Assembly: GCA_903828785.1 (NCBI GenBank)
Contig: CAIKNP010000005.1
Span: 1-64,000 of the forward strand
From: an uncultured Actinomycetes bacterium
GTDB taxonomy: Bacteria > Actinomycetota > Acidimicrobiia > Acidimicrobiales > RAAP-2
Direction: 5' to 3'
DNA length: 64,000 nucleotides
The first letter of the stretch is position 1, and each line of letters opens with the position of its first letter. This document shows, piece by piece, positions 7,968-16,148 of this stretch. A program made the position numbers and the translations under genes. The notes below the pieces were generated by a model that saw only the letters and a list, made by a program, of their open reading frames with translations, did not search any database and was not told where the DNA came from.

Positions 7968-9016
7968 GTTCCCCCGATTCCCTACGCGTCAGCATCGCCG
8001 CCATTATCGAAGACGTCCGCCAACGCGGTGACGTCGCCGTGGCGGAGTGGTCCAAGAAGTTTGACGGCACCACGTCCGATTGGCCCGAGCGCGCCCAGCC
8101 CTACGGGGACATTCCGGTGGCCGCGATTCTCGCCGCCGCCGAGAATGTTCGTACCTGGCACGCCGCCCAGCGCCCGGCGGACATAACCCTCGAAGTGACG
8201 CCCGGCGTCACCCTCGAACGCCGATGGACCCCGCTGCGTTCCGTGGGCATCTACGTACCCAAGAACCTCGTCTCGTCGCTCATTATGGGTGGCGTTCCGG
8301 CCCAGGTGGCCGGGGTGGAACGCATCGTGGTGTGTACGCCACCCTCGGGGGCCGGCGCGGTAGCCGCCGCGGCGCTGCTGCTGGGCATCGACGAAGTCTG
8401 GGCCATCGGTGGGGCGCAAGCGATCGCGGCCATGGCCTACGGCACCGAGTCCATCGCCCCGGTCGACAAGATCCTCGGTCCGGGTTCGGCGGCCGTGAAT
8501 ACGGCCAAGCTACTGGTGAGCCAAGACGTAGCCATCGACTTGCCGGCGGGACCCAGTGAGATCGTGGTCGCCGCCGACGAGGGCTACGACGAAAGGATCG
8601 TCCAGCAAGAACTCGCCGCGCAGATGGAGCACGGTCCCGACTCGCGTTCCTTCGTGGTGCGGGTGGGAAATGACCTCGAAGCAGCGCTGGCTCAAATTGA
8701 AGAGTACGCCGCCGAGCACGTGGCGCTACTGGGTGAGCGCGCCGAATCGCTGGCGCCACGGATTCGAAACGCTGGGGCGGTCTTCGTGGGCCCCTACGCT
8801 CCGGTGCCCGCGGGTGACTACGCCACGGGTGGCAACCACATCTTGCCTACCGGTGGTTGGTCGCGCTCGACCGGCGGCGTAGGGCTCGAGGCCTTCATGA
8901 AGACCGTGACGGTGCAGCGCGTCACCCAAGAAGGACTCGAACGACTCGCACCGACCATCGAAGCCCTGGCGGAGCTCGAAGGCATGGCGGCGCACAAGGC
9001 GACGGCCCGACGATGA
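7964..9016 (+). CDS. hisD: Histidinol dehydrogenase, unusually short (350 aa)
   Basis: HisD oxidises L-histidinol to histidine with two NAD+ and a Zn2+. Family motifs are present: IYVPKN, GVDEVWA-like IDEVWAIGGAQAIA, VDKILGPG, IDLPAGPSEI, AAQMEHGPDS, AEHVAL and GDYATGGNHILPTGG. The Zn ligands expected from E. coli (Q259, H262, D360, H419) map to Q220, H223, D285 and H344; the catalytic Glu-His pair is E251-H252. The protein is about 85 residues shorter than usual. About 39 are absent before the first ligand and 36 between the ligand pair and E251, while later spacings equal those of E. coli. The start is TTG 7964, overlapping the hisG stop. Confidence 0.88.
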   Translation: MSSPDSLRVSIAAIIEDVRQRGDVAVAEWSKKFDGTTSDWPERAQPYGDIPVAAILAAAENVRTWHAAQRPADITLEVTPGVTLERRWTPLRSVGIYVPKNLVSSLIMGGVPAQVAGVERIVVCTPPSGAGAVAAAALLLGIDEVWAIGGAQAIAAMAYGTESIAPVDKILGPGSAAVNTAKLLVSQDVAIDLPAGPSEIVVAADEGYDERIVQQELAAQMEHGPDSRSFVVRVGNDLEAALAQIEEYAAEHVALLGERAESLAPRIRNAGAVFVGPYAPVPAGDYATGGNHILPTGGWSRSTGGVGLEAFMKTVTVQRVTQEGLERLAPTIEALAELEGMAAHKATARR

Positions 9017-10536
9017 GTGAGCCCACCACCATTCCCACCTACCAGTGGCCCCCTTCGAACGAGGTTCTGGCCGAGCGTCTGGGTCTTCGCCCCCAGGACA
9101 TCGTACGTTTTGACGGCAACACCCCGGCCCAGCCACCGGCCAGCGCCCGACCCGGCACCGTGGCTCGAGCGCTGGCGGACGTGAACGAGTATGACCGTGG
9201 TCGTTACGAGACGCTACGCCAGGCCATTGCCGATCAGCACGGCGTCGCGCTCGAGCAGGTCAGTCTGGGGGCGGGGAGTGACGAATTTATAGTCCTCCTT
9301 ACCGCCCTCTTCGCGAGTGGCGGGACGGTGGCGACGGTCCCCAGCGACTCGTATTCGATGTACCGCTACGCGGCGGCCATGGCCGGGGCGACGATGACCG
9401 ATGACGTGGCGAAGGCCGACGTCGTTTTCGTGTGTCGACCAAATAACCCCACCGGGGAACTGCCCGAGATCCCCACCGCGATTCGTGGCCAGCTCATTCT
9501 CGACGAGGCCTACGCCCAGTACGCGGGGATTGATGGAACCTGCTACGTCGCCGAGGGGGCGGTCGTCTTGCGCACCTTCTCTAAGGCCTACGGTCTGGCC
9601 GGCGCCCGCGTGGGGTACGCCCTGGCGACGCGTGAAACCACCGCTCTGATTCACTCGCGTCAATCACCCCTGTCGGTGTCGAGTCTGTCGGCGGCCCTGG
9701 CCCTGGCGGCCATTCGTCAGCCCTTAGACGTGAGCGCCCAGGTGGCCGAGCGCGAGCGCGTGGCGGCGGCCCTCGGTGATCTCGGACTGGACCCCCGACC
9801 CTCGTGGACGAATTTCCTCTTTATCCCCATGGAGAATGCCCAGTCCTACGTGGACCGACTCTTGCCCTACGGCATAGTGCTCCGGGCCTACCAGGCCGGA
9901 CTGCGTATCTCGATTCGCGACGACCTCGACAATGACCGACTGCTCGACGCGCTGCGTTGTGAGCTGCTCGGTACACCCATGCCCACCGCCTACCAGCGGC
10001 ACGAGCGCGCCACCGCCGAAACCCGACTGACCTGTCGACTTCGACTGGCCGGCGAGGGCCGCGTGTACGTCAACACCGGTGAGGGTTTCTACGACCACAT
10101 GTTGCAGCAACTGGCCTTCCACGGTGGTATGGACCTGCGAATGGAAGGGGTGGGCGACCTCGAGACGGGTGATCACCACCTGGTCGAAGACGTTTTCCGC
10201 ACCTTCGGAGAGGCCCTCGATGAGGCCCTCGCTAAGCGCGTCGGACTCGCGCGTTACGGAGAGTCACGCGTCCCCATGGACGAAGCACTGGCCCACGCGG
10301 TAGTGGACCTTTCGGGCCGAGCCAAGGCCACTTTGGACATCAGTCCCGACCCCGGCATGGCCGCGCACGCGCTGGAATCGCTGGCCCAAACGGCGCGCAT
10401 CACTTTGCACGTGACGGCCAAGGGTGAGAATGCGCACCACGTCGCCGAAGCGTGCTTTAAGGCGGTGGGGCGCGCGATGCGCCAAGCGCTGCAACGCACC
10501 GGTGGCGAGGTGGCGTCCACCAAGGGTTCACTGTGA
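9013..10536 (+). CDS. hisCB: HisC-HisB fusion: histidinol-phosphate aminotransferase + imidazoleglycerol-phosphate dehydratase
   Basis: A single 507-residue frame joins two enzymes. Residues 1 to about 325 are a class I/II PLP aminotransferase with GAGSDEFI, CRPNNPTGE, LDEAYAQY and the PLP lysine near residue 191 in TFSKAYGLAGARVGY. Residues about 328-507 are a full IGP dehydratase: GFYDHMLQQL, GDHHLVEDVF, VPMDEALAHA, NAHHVAEACFKA and the terminal STKGSL. The two enzymes act at adjacent steps (HisB then HisC). There is no stop or restart at the junction (about 9985-10000). The start ATG 9013 overlaps the hisD stop; the longer upstream frame lies inside hisD. Confidence 0.9.
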   Translation: MSEPTTIPTYQWPPSNEVLAERLGLRPQDIVRFDGNTPAQPPASARPGTVARALADVNEYDRGRYETLRQAIADQHGVALEQVSLGAGSDEFIVLLTALFASGGTVATVPSDSYSMYRYAAAMAGATMTDDVAKADVVFVCRPNNPTGELPEIPTAIRGQLILDEAYAQYAGIDGTCYVAEGAVVLRTFSKAYGLAGARVGYALATRETTALIHSRQSPLSVSSLSAALALAAIRQPLDVSAQVAERERVAAALGDLGLDPRPSWTNFLFIPMENAQSYVDRLLPYGIVLRAYQAGLRISIRDDLDNDRLLDALRCELLGTPMPTAYQRHERATAETRLTCRLRLAGEGRVYVNTGEGFYDHMLQQLAFHGGMDLRMEGVGDLETGDHHLVEDVFRTFGEALDEALAKRVGLARYGESRVPMDEALAHAVVDLSGRAKATLDISPDPGMAAHALESLAQTARITLHVTAKGENAHHVAEACFKAVGRAMRQALQRTGGEVASTKGSL

Positions 10537-11087
10537 GTGAGGTGGTCGTCGTGGAGTACGGAGCGGGAAACACGCGATCAGTGCGCGCCGCGCTCGCCGC
10601 TCTCGGGAGACGCAGCGTCGTCAGTGACGATCCCGCCCTCATTGCCTCGGCCGAGTTCGTCGTCTTGCCCGGCGTGGGGGCGGCGAGACGGGCCATGGAG
10701 CACTTAGGGCGCACCGGTGCCGACCACGCCCTTCGAGAGCGCGTTCGTCAGGGCCAATCCTTGCTCGGGATTTGTCTGGGAATGCAACTGGCTCTCGAAC
10801 ACTCCGAAGAAGACGGCGGCGTCGACGGCCTTGGCCTCATCGCCGGAGAGGTTCGTCGATTGGACGAAGGGCGCGTCCCTCGACTGGGTTGGTCGGTCGT
10901 CGAGCCCTGGGGTGAGGCCTTCTACTTCGCCCACTCCTACGCCGCGTACACGGCGGCCAGCGTCGCCGAGGCCGATGGTGTTTGTGCGGCCGTCGCGCAA
11001 GGGTCCTTTACCGGTGTGCAGTTTCACCCCGAAAAGAGTGGCCCCGCGGGTCTCGCCTGGCTGGAACAATGCCTCTCCCGCGTCTGA
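10533..11087 (+). CDS. hisH: Imidazole glycerol phosphate synthase, glutaminase subunit
   Basis: HisH hydrolyses glutamine and channels ammonia to HisF. The class I glutaminase triad is visible: the nucleophile Cys in [14 protein letters not shown], and His and Glu in [21 protein letters not shown] and VVLPGVGAA open the protein. At 184 residues it is a little short for the family (about 200). The GTG start at 10533 overlaps the hisCB stop (GTGA). hisF begins 19 bases before the hisH stop, so the two subunits are translationally coupled. Confidence 0.92.
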   Translation: MSEVVVVEYGAGNTRSVRAALAALGRRSVVSDDPALIASAEFVVLPGVGAARRAMEHLGRTGADHALRERVRQGQSLLGICLGMQLALEHSEEDGGVDGLGLIAGEVRRLDEGRVPRLGWSVVEPWGEAFYFAHSYAAYTAASVAEADGVCAAVAQGSFTGVQFHPEKSGPAGLAWLEQCLSRV

Positions 11088-11822
11088 TTCCCTGTCTCGA
11101 CGTGGCGGGCGGACGCGTGGTCAAGGGCGTCCAGTTTCAGTCGCTGCGAGACGTCGGTGATCCCGTCGAGCTGGCTCTCGCCTACGACCGCGGGGGAGCC
11201 GACGAGTTGGTCTTCCTCGATATCTCCGCCACACCCGACGATGCGGGAACGACGCTCGACCTCGTGGGGCGCGTGGCCGACGTGCTGACCATTCCCTTTA
11301 CCGTCGGTGGGGGGCGTGCGCAGTGTCGTCGACGCCGCCGCCATTATTGAAGCAGGGGCCGACCGAGTGGGCGTGAACTCCGCCGCCCTTCAGAACCCCG
11401 ACCTCATCACCCAGATCGCCAATCGCTTCGGCTCCCAGGCCGTAGTGATTTCCATCGACGCCGGCCGTGACGTCGTCTACTCCCACGGCGGGCGCGTCGC
11501 CACCGAGCGCGCGACGCTGCCCTGGGCGGTGGAGGCGGCCGAGCGGGGCGCGGGCGAAATTCTCCTAACCTCCATCGAGCGCGACGGCGGCCGCGCGGGC
11601 TACGACCTGGCGCTCACGTCCTTGGTGCGAAACGCCGTTTCCATTCCAGTCATTGCCTCCGGCGGCGCCGGTACCGTCGAGGACGTGGCGGACGCTCTTC
11701 GCGTCACCGACGCGGCGCTGGTGGCCTCAATCCTGCACGACGACCCTGCCGTCTTACCGGAGTTGCGTCGCCAATTGCGCGCGCTCGGCATCCCCTTACG
11801 AACACTTCCGGAGGAACAATGA
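11069..11822 (+). pseudogene. hisF: Imidazole glycerol phosphate synthase cyclase subunit, frame broken at a G run
   Basis: HisF makes imidazole glycerol phosphate and AICAR from PRFAR and ammonia. The first part (11069 to about 11314) reads [20 protein letters not shown], with the first catalytic Asp, through IPFTVGGG. The rest continues in the next frame as [19 protein letters not shown], with the second Asp in VISIDAGRD and then IPVIASGGAGTVEDV, ending at 11822. The switch falls at six consecutive G (11309-11314); five would restore one 250-residue protein. Every other his gene is intact and tightly overlapped, so a sequencing or assembly slip, or transcript slippage, is likelier than true loss. 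Confidence 0.88.
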
Positions 11823-12376
11823 AGCAAGACCTGATGGCCGCCATCATCGTTGATGACGCGACTGACGCAGTTTTAATGCTGGGCTGGATGGACGAAGAGG
11901 CGCTCGCCGCCACCCGCGAGACGGGCCTCGCCACTTTCTACTCGCGCTCTCGCCAGCAACAGTGGGTCAAGGGGGAGACCTCGGGTAACTTTTTGCGCGT
12001 CGTGGACATTCGTCCCGACTGTGACGAAGACGCGTTGCTTATTCGGGTTCGCCCCGACGGACCGGCCTGCCACAATGGTTCCACCAGTTGCTTCACGCCC
12101 TGGCTGTGGCGAACAATCCTCGAGCGCGACGCCGAACAGCGTCCCGACTCCTACGTCGCAGCTTCCCTGGCCCGAGGGACGAGTTACGTCGCTCGCAAGG
12201 TCGGGGAGGAGGCGGTCGAGGTAGTGGTGGCCGCCCTCAGTGAGTCTGATGAACGACTGGTGTCTGAAGCGGCCGACCTCTGGTTCCACGTGCTCTTAAC
12301 CCTGCGCAGTCGGGGCCTCGACGTCGCGGACGTGGAAGCGGAGCTGCGCAGTCGTCACCAATCGCGCACGCCGTAG
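11819..12376 (+). CDS. hisIE: HisI-HisE fusion: PR-AMP cyclohydrolase / PR-ATP pyrophosphatase
   Basis: This protein performs steps two and three of histidine synthesis. The N-terminal cyclohydrolase (about 1-105) has VLMLGWMDEEAL, WVKGETSGN and the metal/cysteine motifs DIRPDCDEDALLI and GPACHNGSTSCF. The C-terminal HisE part (about 105-185) is all-helical, with ARKVGEEAVEVVVAA and EAADLWFHVLLTL. The fusion is common in bacteria. The ATG start overlaps the hisF stop (ATGA), and it is the last gene of the operon. Length, 185 residues, is slightly short. Confidence 0.93.
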   Translation: MKQDLMAAIIVDDATDAVLMLGWMDEEALAATRETGLATFYSRSRQQQWVKGETSGNFLRVVDIRPDCDEDALLIRVRPDGPACHNGSTSCFTPWLWRTILERDAEQRPDSYVAASLARGTSYVARKVGEEAVEVVVAALSESDERLVSEAADLWFHVLLTLRSRGLDVADVEAELRSRHQSRTP

Positions 12377-12588
12377 TGACGCCTTCCACCAAGCGTCACC
12401 TTGACGGCTAGGACTCGTTGTCAGCCAAGAAGTCGAAGTAGAGATCAGTCAAGCGGGTGAGCGCCTCTTCGTATAGGTTCGAGACCTGTACTGAACCCAG
12501 CAGGGACTACGTCGCCCTCGGCAACCTCCCTTTACCGGTGGCTGCGCACGCCGCTTCAATGATGTGCACCCACGCCCGGAAGGGGACG

Positions 12589-12787
12589 GTGGCTAAGGCC
12601 AGCGCCATGATCGGCCAGACCGACTCGTTCAAGCTGATGGTGGGAACTCATCGCTACACAACGAGGACTACATCTCTAAGGTGCACGTCGTGATGGGTAT
12701 GACCACCGGTATCAAGCCCGGCGCCAAAGTATCGGTGACCGGCACTATTAAGGGCACGACTATCACCGCGTCTAGTCTCAGTATTTA
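12589..12787 (+). pseudogene. Decayed C-terminus of a DUF5666-like protein
   Basis: The frame ending at TAG 12785-12787 reads KVHVVMGMTTGIKPGAKVSV then TGTIKGTTITASSLSI. This repetitive beta-strand pattern is seen at the end of DUF5666-type secreted proteins. Immediately upstream a different frame reads MIGQTDSFKLMVGTHRYT, which fits the preceding strand, so a frameshift lies near 12650-12665. No start codon with a ribosome site is present. The expected signal peptide and most of the domain are missing. It is a remnant that still keeps its terminator. Confidence 0.45.
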
Positions 12788-12795
12788 GTCCCCCC

Positions 12796-12834
12796 GGGTC
12801 ACCTTCTCGTCTTTGGCGAGAAGGTGACCTGTTT
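12796..12834 (+). terminator. Strong stem-loop terminator
   Basis: A perfect 13-bp inverted repeat (GGTCACCTTCTCG at 12796-12808 and its complement at 12816-12828) surrounds a 7-base loop. It is followed by TGTTTA rather than a long T run. It sits eight bases after the stop of the decayed gene and 31 bp before dipZ. It can act on either strand and insulates dipZ from the his operon. Confidence 0.7.
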
Positions 12835-12864
12835 ACCCCAGAGAGAACGTTCAAAAGTTACCAA

Positions 12865-14580
12865 ATGCTCATTTTCATAATCGGATATTTCGCCGGTGTC
12901 ATTGCCGGAGTTTCCCCTTGCATTCTGCCGATTCTCCCCGTGGTACTCGTTGGCTGGAGTGCCCCCGTGGTCGACGAGGCTAACGCCAAGCGTCTGCGCC
13001 AACGGCGCTCCCTCGCGGTGGTCGCCGGACTCGTATTGAGTTTCAGTCTGATCACCGCCCTGGGCTCCATCATTTTGAGCAGCCTCGGTTTGCCACAGAA
13101 CTTGTTGCGCAACATCGGTATCGTCTTGCTCTTCCTCTTTGGTCTGGGACTCATCTTCCCGAAACTGGGCGAGTTCATCGAACGTCCCTTCCTTCGACTC
13201 ACCGGTACCGCGCCCACCGGCACGAAGTCCGGTTTCGTCCTGGGTTTGGGTTTAGGACTGGTCTTTGTTCCCTGCGCCGGACCCGTTCTGGCGGCCGTCT
13301 CGGTGCTGGGCGCCCGTCACCACGCCAGCGTGGCCAGCGTCTTGCTGGCCTTCTTCTTCGGCTTCGGTGTGGCGACCCCCCTCCTCGCTATCGCCCTCGC
13401 CGGGGACCGACTCGTCGCCCGCAATCGCTCCTTGAGTACCCGAACGCGCCGACTCCGACCGGTGGCGGGCGCCCTGCTCATCGCCATGGCCTTAGCCGTC
13501 ACCTTCAACCTGGTGGCCACCCTGCAGCGCGATATTCCTGGCTACACCACTTCGCTGCAACACCTGATCGAGGGGAATAGTTTTGCGTCCTCCCAGCTAC
13601 GCCAATTGCAAGGCCAGCACAACACGGGATCACTGATTGCTTGTGAGAACCAAGCGGCCGCCGGCGCCATGGCGAAACTGGGTCTGTGCGGAAACGCTCC
13701 GGAGTTCAGTGGTATTTCCGCCTGGCTCAATACGCCCACCGGTCAGGCCCTGACTATGCAAGAGTTGCGGGGCAAGGTGGTCTTGATTGACTTCTGGACC
13801 AATTCGTGCATTAATTGTCAGCGCACCTTGCCCCACGTTGAGGCTTGGTACCAGCGATACCACAAATATGGTCTCGAGATCGTCGGTGTGGAGGCACCCG
13901 AGTTCGCCTTCGAACACGTCGTGAGTAACGTGCAAGCCGCCGCGCAGGCGCTGGGCGTGAAGTACCCCGTCGCCGTGGACGACAACCTCAGCACCTGGAA
14001 CTCCTACAGCAACCAGTACTGGCCCGCCGAGTACCTGGTCGACGCCCAGGGGGTCGTGCGACACGTCAGCTACGGCGAGGGAAATTACGGCGCCGACGAA
14101 GGCTTCATCCGGGACTTGCTGCAGCAGACCTCCCCGTCAATCACCTTGCCACCACCGACCCGCTTGCCCAACCTCACGCCCACCGGGCAACTCAGTGCGG
14201 AGAGTTACCTCGGAACGGATCGCTCGCAGTACCTGCAGAACGGAACGATGAACGACGGCGCGCCCCAGAATTTCACGCTGCCCACCAGCGTGCAAAGTGG
14301 TTTGTACGCGCTGGGGGGAAGCTGGACCCCCAGTCCGCAGTCCATTCTGGCGAACGCCAAGGCGCAGTTGAATCTTCACTTCTTCGCCAAGGACGTGTAC
14401 CTGGTGCTCGGGGGGAAGGGTACCGTGACCGAAACGCTCAACGGACTACCCCTCAAGGTGACTCGGGTGTCGGGTATCCCCACTCTCTACACCCTGGTCA
14501 ATCAGCAGACTGCGCACGACGGCATTCTCGGCCTCTCTTTTAGTCCGGGCATCAGGGCCTACGACTTCACCTTCGGGTAG
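12865..14580 (+). CDS. dipZ: DipZ-type protein: CcdA membrane domain + thioredoxin-like domain + C-terminal beta domain
   Basis: It is predicted to carry reducing power across the membrane to an extracytoplasmic thioredoxin domain, for cytochrome c maturation or disulfide repair. Residues 1 to about 215 are six-helix CcdA/DsbD-beta, with the two redox cysteines in GVSPCILPILP and VFVPCAGPVLA. After a linker, a TlpA/AhpC-like domain (about 275-420) has FWTNSCINCQRTLPHVEAWY (CxxC) and WPAEYLVDAQG. The C-terminal about 130 residues (YLGTDRSQY…) resemble the carbohydrate-binding-like domain of mycobacterial DipZ. The start ATG 12865 lacks a ribosome site. Confidence 0.88.
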   Translation: MLIFIIGYFAGVIAGVSPCILPILPVVLVGWSAPVVDEANAKRLRQRRSLAVVAGLVLSFSLITALGSIILSSLGLPQNLLRNIGIVLLFLFGLGLIFPKLGEFIERPFLRLTGTAPTGTKSGFVLGLGLGLVFVPCAGPVLAAVSVLGARHHASVASVLLAFFFGFGVATPLLAIALAGDRLVARNRSLSTRTRRLRPVAGALLIAMALAVTFNLVATLQRDIPGYTTSLQHLIEGNSFASSQLRQLQGQHNTGSLIACENQAAAGAMAKLGLCGNAPEFSGISAWLNTPTGQALTMQELRGKVVLIDFWTNSCINCQRTLPHVEAWYQRYHKYGLEIVGVEAPEFAFEHVVSNVQAAAQALGVKYPVAVDDNLSTWNSYSNQYWPAEYLVDAQGVVRHVSYGEGNYGADEGFIRDLLQQTSPSITLPPPTRLPNLTPTGQLSAESYLGTDRSQYLQNGTMNDGAPQNFTLPTSVQSGLYALGGSWTPSPQSILANAKAQLNLHFFAKDVYLVLGGKGTVTETLNGLPLKVTRVSGIPTLYTLVNQQTAHDGILGLSFSPGIRAYDFTFG

Positions 14581-14882
14581 AAGGTCACGACCGCTACCGC
14601 GCTGACATCATTCGCTCGCCTCGATGGAGATGGTGATGCGCGTCGACGAAGAGTAGAGAAGGTCCCGAGTGTACGTTTAGCTGATTGGTCAAGCTCCGGC
14701 GCTGCCGCGAGTGTCGAAGCTCACTCGTTGGCGCTGGGCGAGGGTGCGAACGCGACCAAGGAAGAAATGTTTGGACCAAGGGCCGGGGTGACCCCCGAGG
14801 TTGTAGGCTGTACCTCGCTTTAAAAACCAATGAGCACTGAGAGAGTGATAACGGCCGCTGGCCACCACAAAAAGGAATAACC
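14581..14882. other. Intergenic region, no gene seen
   Basis: These 302 bases lie between dipZ and the aminotransferase. Short open frames occur on both strands but none resembles a protein I know. The last part holds the ribosome site for the next gene (AAAGGAATAACC before ATG 14883). No convincing hairpin with a T run is seen. Confidence 0.5.
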
Positions 14883-16148
14883 ATGAACCCCTTCGAGCAA
14901 TTCGAATCCAATGTCCGCTACTACTCTCGGCGTTGGCCGGCGATATTTTCGTATTCGCAGGGGTCGGTTATAACTGACGAAGACGGCAAGGAATACTTGG
15001 ACTTCTTCGCGGGGGCCGGTGTTCTCGGCTACGGTCACAACAATCCCGAACTGGTCGAGGTGGCGATTGAGCACCTGCGCTCGGGAAAACTGCTCCACAG
15101 TCTCGACACCTTTACCACGCAAAAGCGTGCCTTCCTCGAAACACTCGAGGCACTCATTCTTAAGCCCCGTGGCCTGGACATGGTGGTGCAGACCGTGGGG
15201 CCAACGGGAGCGACCGCCGTCGAAGCAGCCCTGCAGCTCGCCCAGCGCCTCAGCGAAAACCGAGCCGTGATCGGTTACGAGGGCAGTTACCACGGCATGA
15301 GCTACCGCGCTGCCTCTATTTCGGCTTCGATGGCGGGCCGTCAAGTGGTCGCCCACGTGGGTGATTTCGTGGCCCTGCCCTTCGTCGACCGCATGACCGA
15401 GCGCGACGTGGAACTCTTGGACGCGGCGTTGCGCCAGGGCGTCAAGGGCGAAAAGATTGGTGCCATCATTCTGGAACCCACCCAGGGCGAGGGCGGAGCG
15501 CGTCCCTTCGATCCCGAGTACCTCGCCGTCGTACGGCAAAAGGCCACTGAGTACGGCGTTATCGTTATCGCCGACGAAATCCAGGCCGGCGTCGGGCGCA
15601 CGGGCTCCTTCTTCTCCTTCGAGGGCTCAAAGCTCGACCCCGACATCATTTGTGTTTCCAAGGCCATCAGCGGACTGGGCCTACCAATGGCGCTCAACCT
15701 CATTCGCCGTTCACTCGATACCTGGAACGCCGGTGAATTCTCGGGGACCTTCCGAGGCAACAACCTGGCCTTCGCGACCTCCGCGAGGATGATGGAAATG
15801 TATTGGCGTGATGAGAGCTTCGCGACTGCCACCAAGGCCAAGGGGTTGACCGTGCGCAGCGCGCTGCAGTCCATCGCTGATTGCTACCCCGAGCTCGATT
15901 TTGACGTTCGCGGTAATGGTCTGCTCTGTGGTCTTAACGTCAAGGACACCCAACTGGCCGACCAGGTCACGCGGGCGGCATTTGACCGGCAACTCATTGT
16001 CGAGACCTGTGGGGCGGGTGACACGGTGGTCAAACTCCTCGCGCCCATGACGACGACCTCGGAGCAACTCCACGATGGTCTGGAGCGTTTGTCCGAGGCC
16101 TTCGCCGCGACGCTGCCCGTGAAGTCCCCGGCCCTCTCAGCGCGTTGA
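14883..16148 (+). CDS. dat: Diaminobutyrate--2-oxoglutarate aminotransferase (EctB/Dat family)
   Basis: It is predicted to convert L-aspartate 4-semialdehyde to L-2,4-diaminobutyrate with glutamate as amino donor. The 421-residue class III PLP aminotransferase shows DFFAGAGVLGYGHNNP, VGPTGATAVEAALQ, SYHGMS, EPTQGEGGARPF, IADEIQAGVGRTG and the PLP lysine in CVSKAISGLGLPMA. EctB of ectoine synthesis is very similar, but no ectA or ectC is here. Instead a diaminobutyrate decarboxylase overlaps its stop, pointing to 1,3-diaminopropane. ATG 14883 has a good AAAGGA ribosome site. Confidence 0.87.
   Translation: MNPFEQFESNVRYYSRRWPAIFSYSQGSVITDEDGKEYLDFFAGAGVLGYGHNNPELVEVAIEHLRSGKLLHSLDTFTTQKRAFLETLEALILKPRGLDMVVQTVGPTGATAVEAALQLAQRLSENRAVIGYEGSYHGMSYRAASISASMAGRQVVAHVGDFVALPFVDRMTERDVELLDAALRQGVKGEKIGAIILEPTQGEGGARPFDPEYLAVVRQKATEYGVIVIADEIQAGVGRTGSFFSFEGSKLDPDIICVSKAISGLGLPMALNLIRRSLDTWNAGEFSGTFRGNNLAFATSARMMEMYWRDESFATATKAKGLTVRSALQSIADCYPELDFDVRGNGLLCGLNVKDTQLADQVTRAAFDRQLIVETCGAGDTVVKLLAPMTTTSEQLHDGLERLSEAFAATLPVKSPALSAR

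Noticed and set aside
8857-9012. Upstream extension of the HisC-HisB frame
   Set aside because: It lies wholly inside hisD in another frame; ATG 9013 overlaps the hisD stop exactly as the other his genes do.
10982-11350. Independent 122-residue ORF at the hisH/hisF junction
   Set aside because: From 11069 it is the first part of hisF; the residues before and after are frame artefacts.
12409-12507. 32-codon minus-strand tail (…LTDLYFDFLADNES then stop)
   Set aside because: It looks like a protein C-terminus but is too short and has a stop just upstream; kept only as a sign of decay.
12457-12693. 78-residue plus-strand ORF
   Set aside because: Only its middle (MIGQTDSF…) fits the decayed DUF5666-like gene; the rest is not protein-like.
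14594-14911. Minus-strand ORF of 105 residues before dat
   Set aside because: Overlaps the dat start, has no ribosome site and no recognisable sequence.
14883-16148. Ectoine biosynthesis assignment for the aminotransferase
   Set aside because: No ectA or ectC adjoins it; the overlapping decarboxylase points to diaminopropane.
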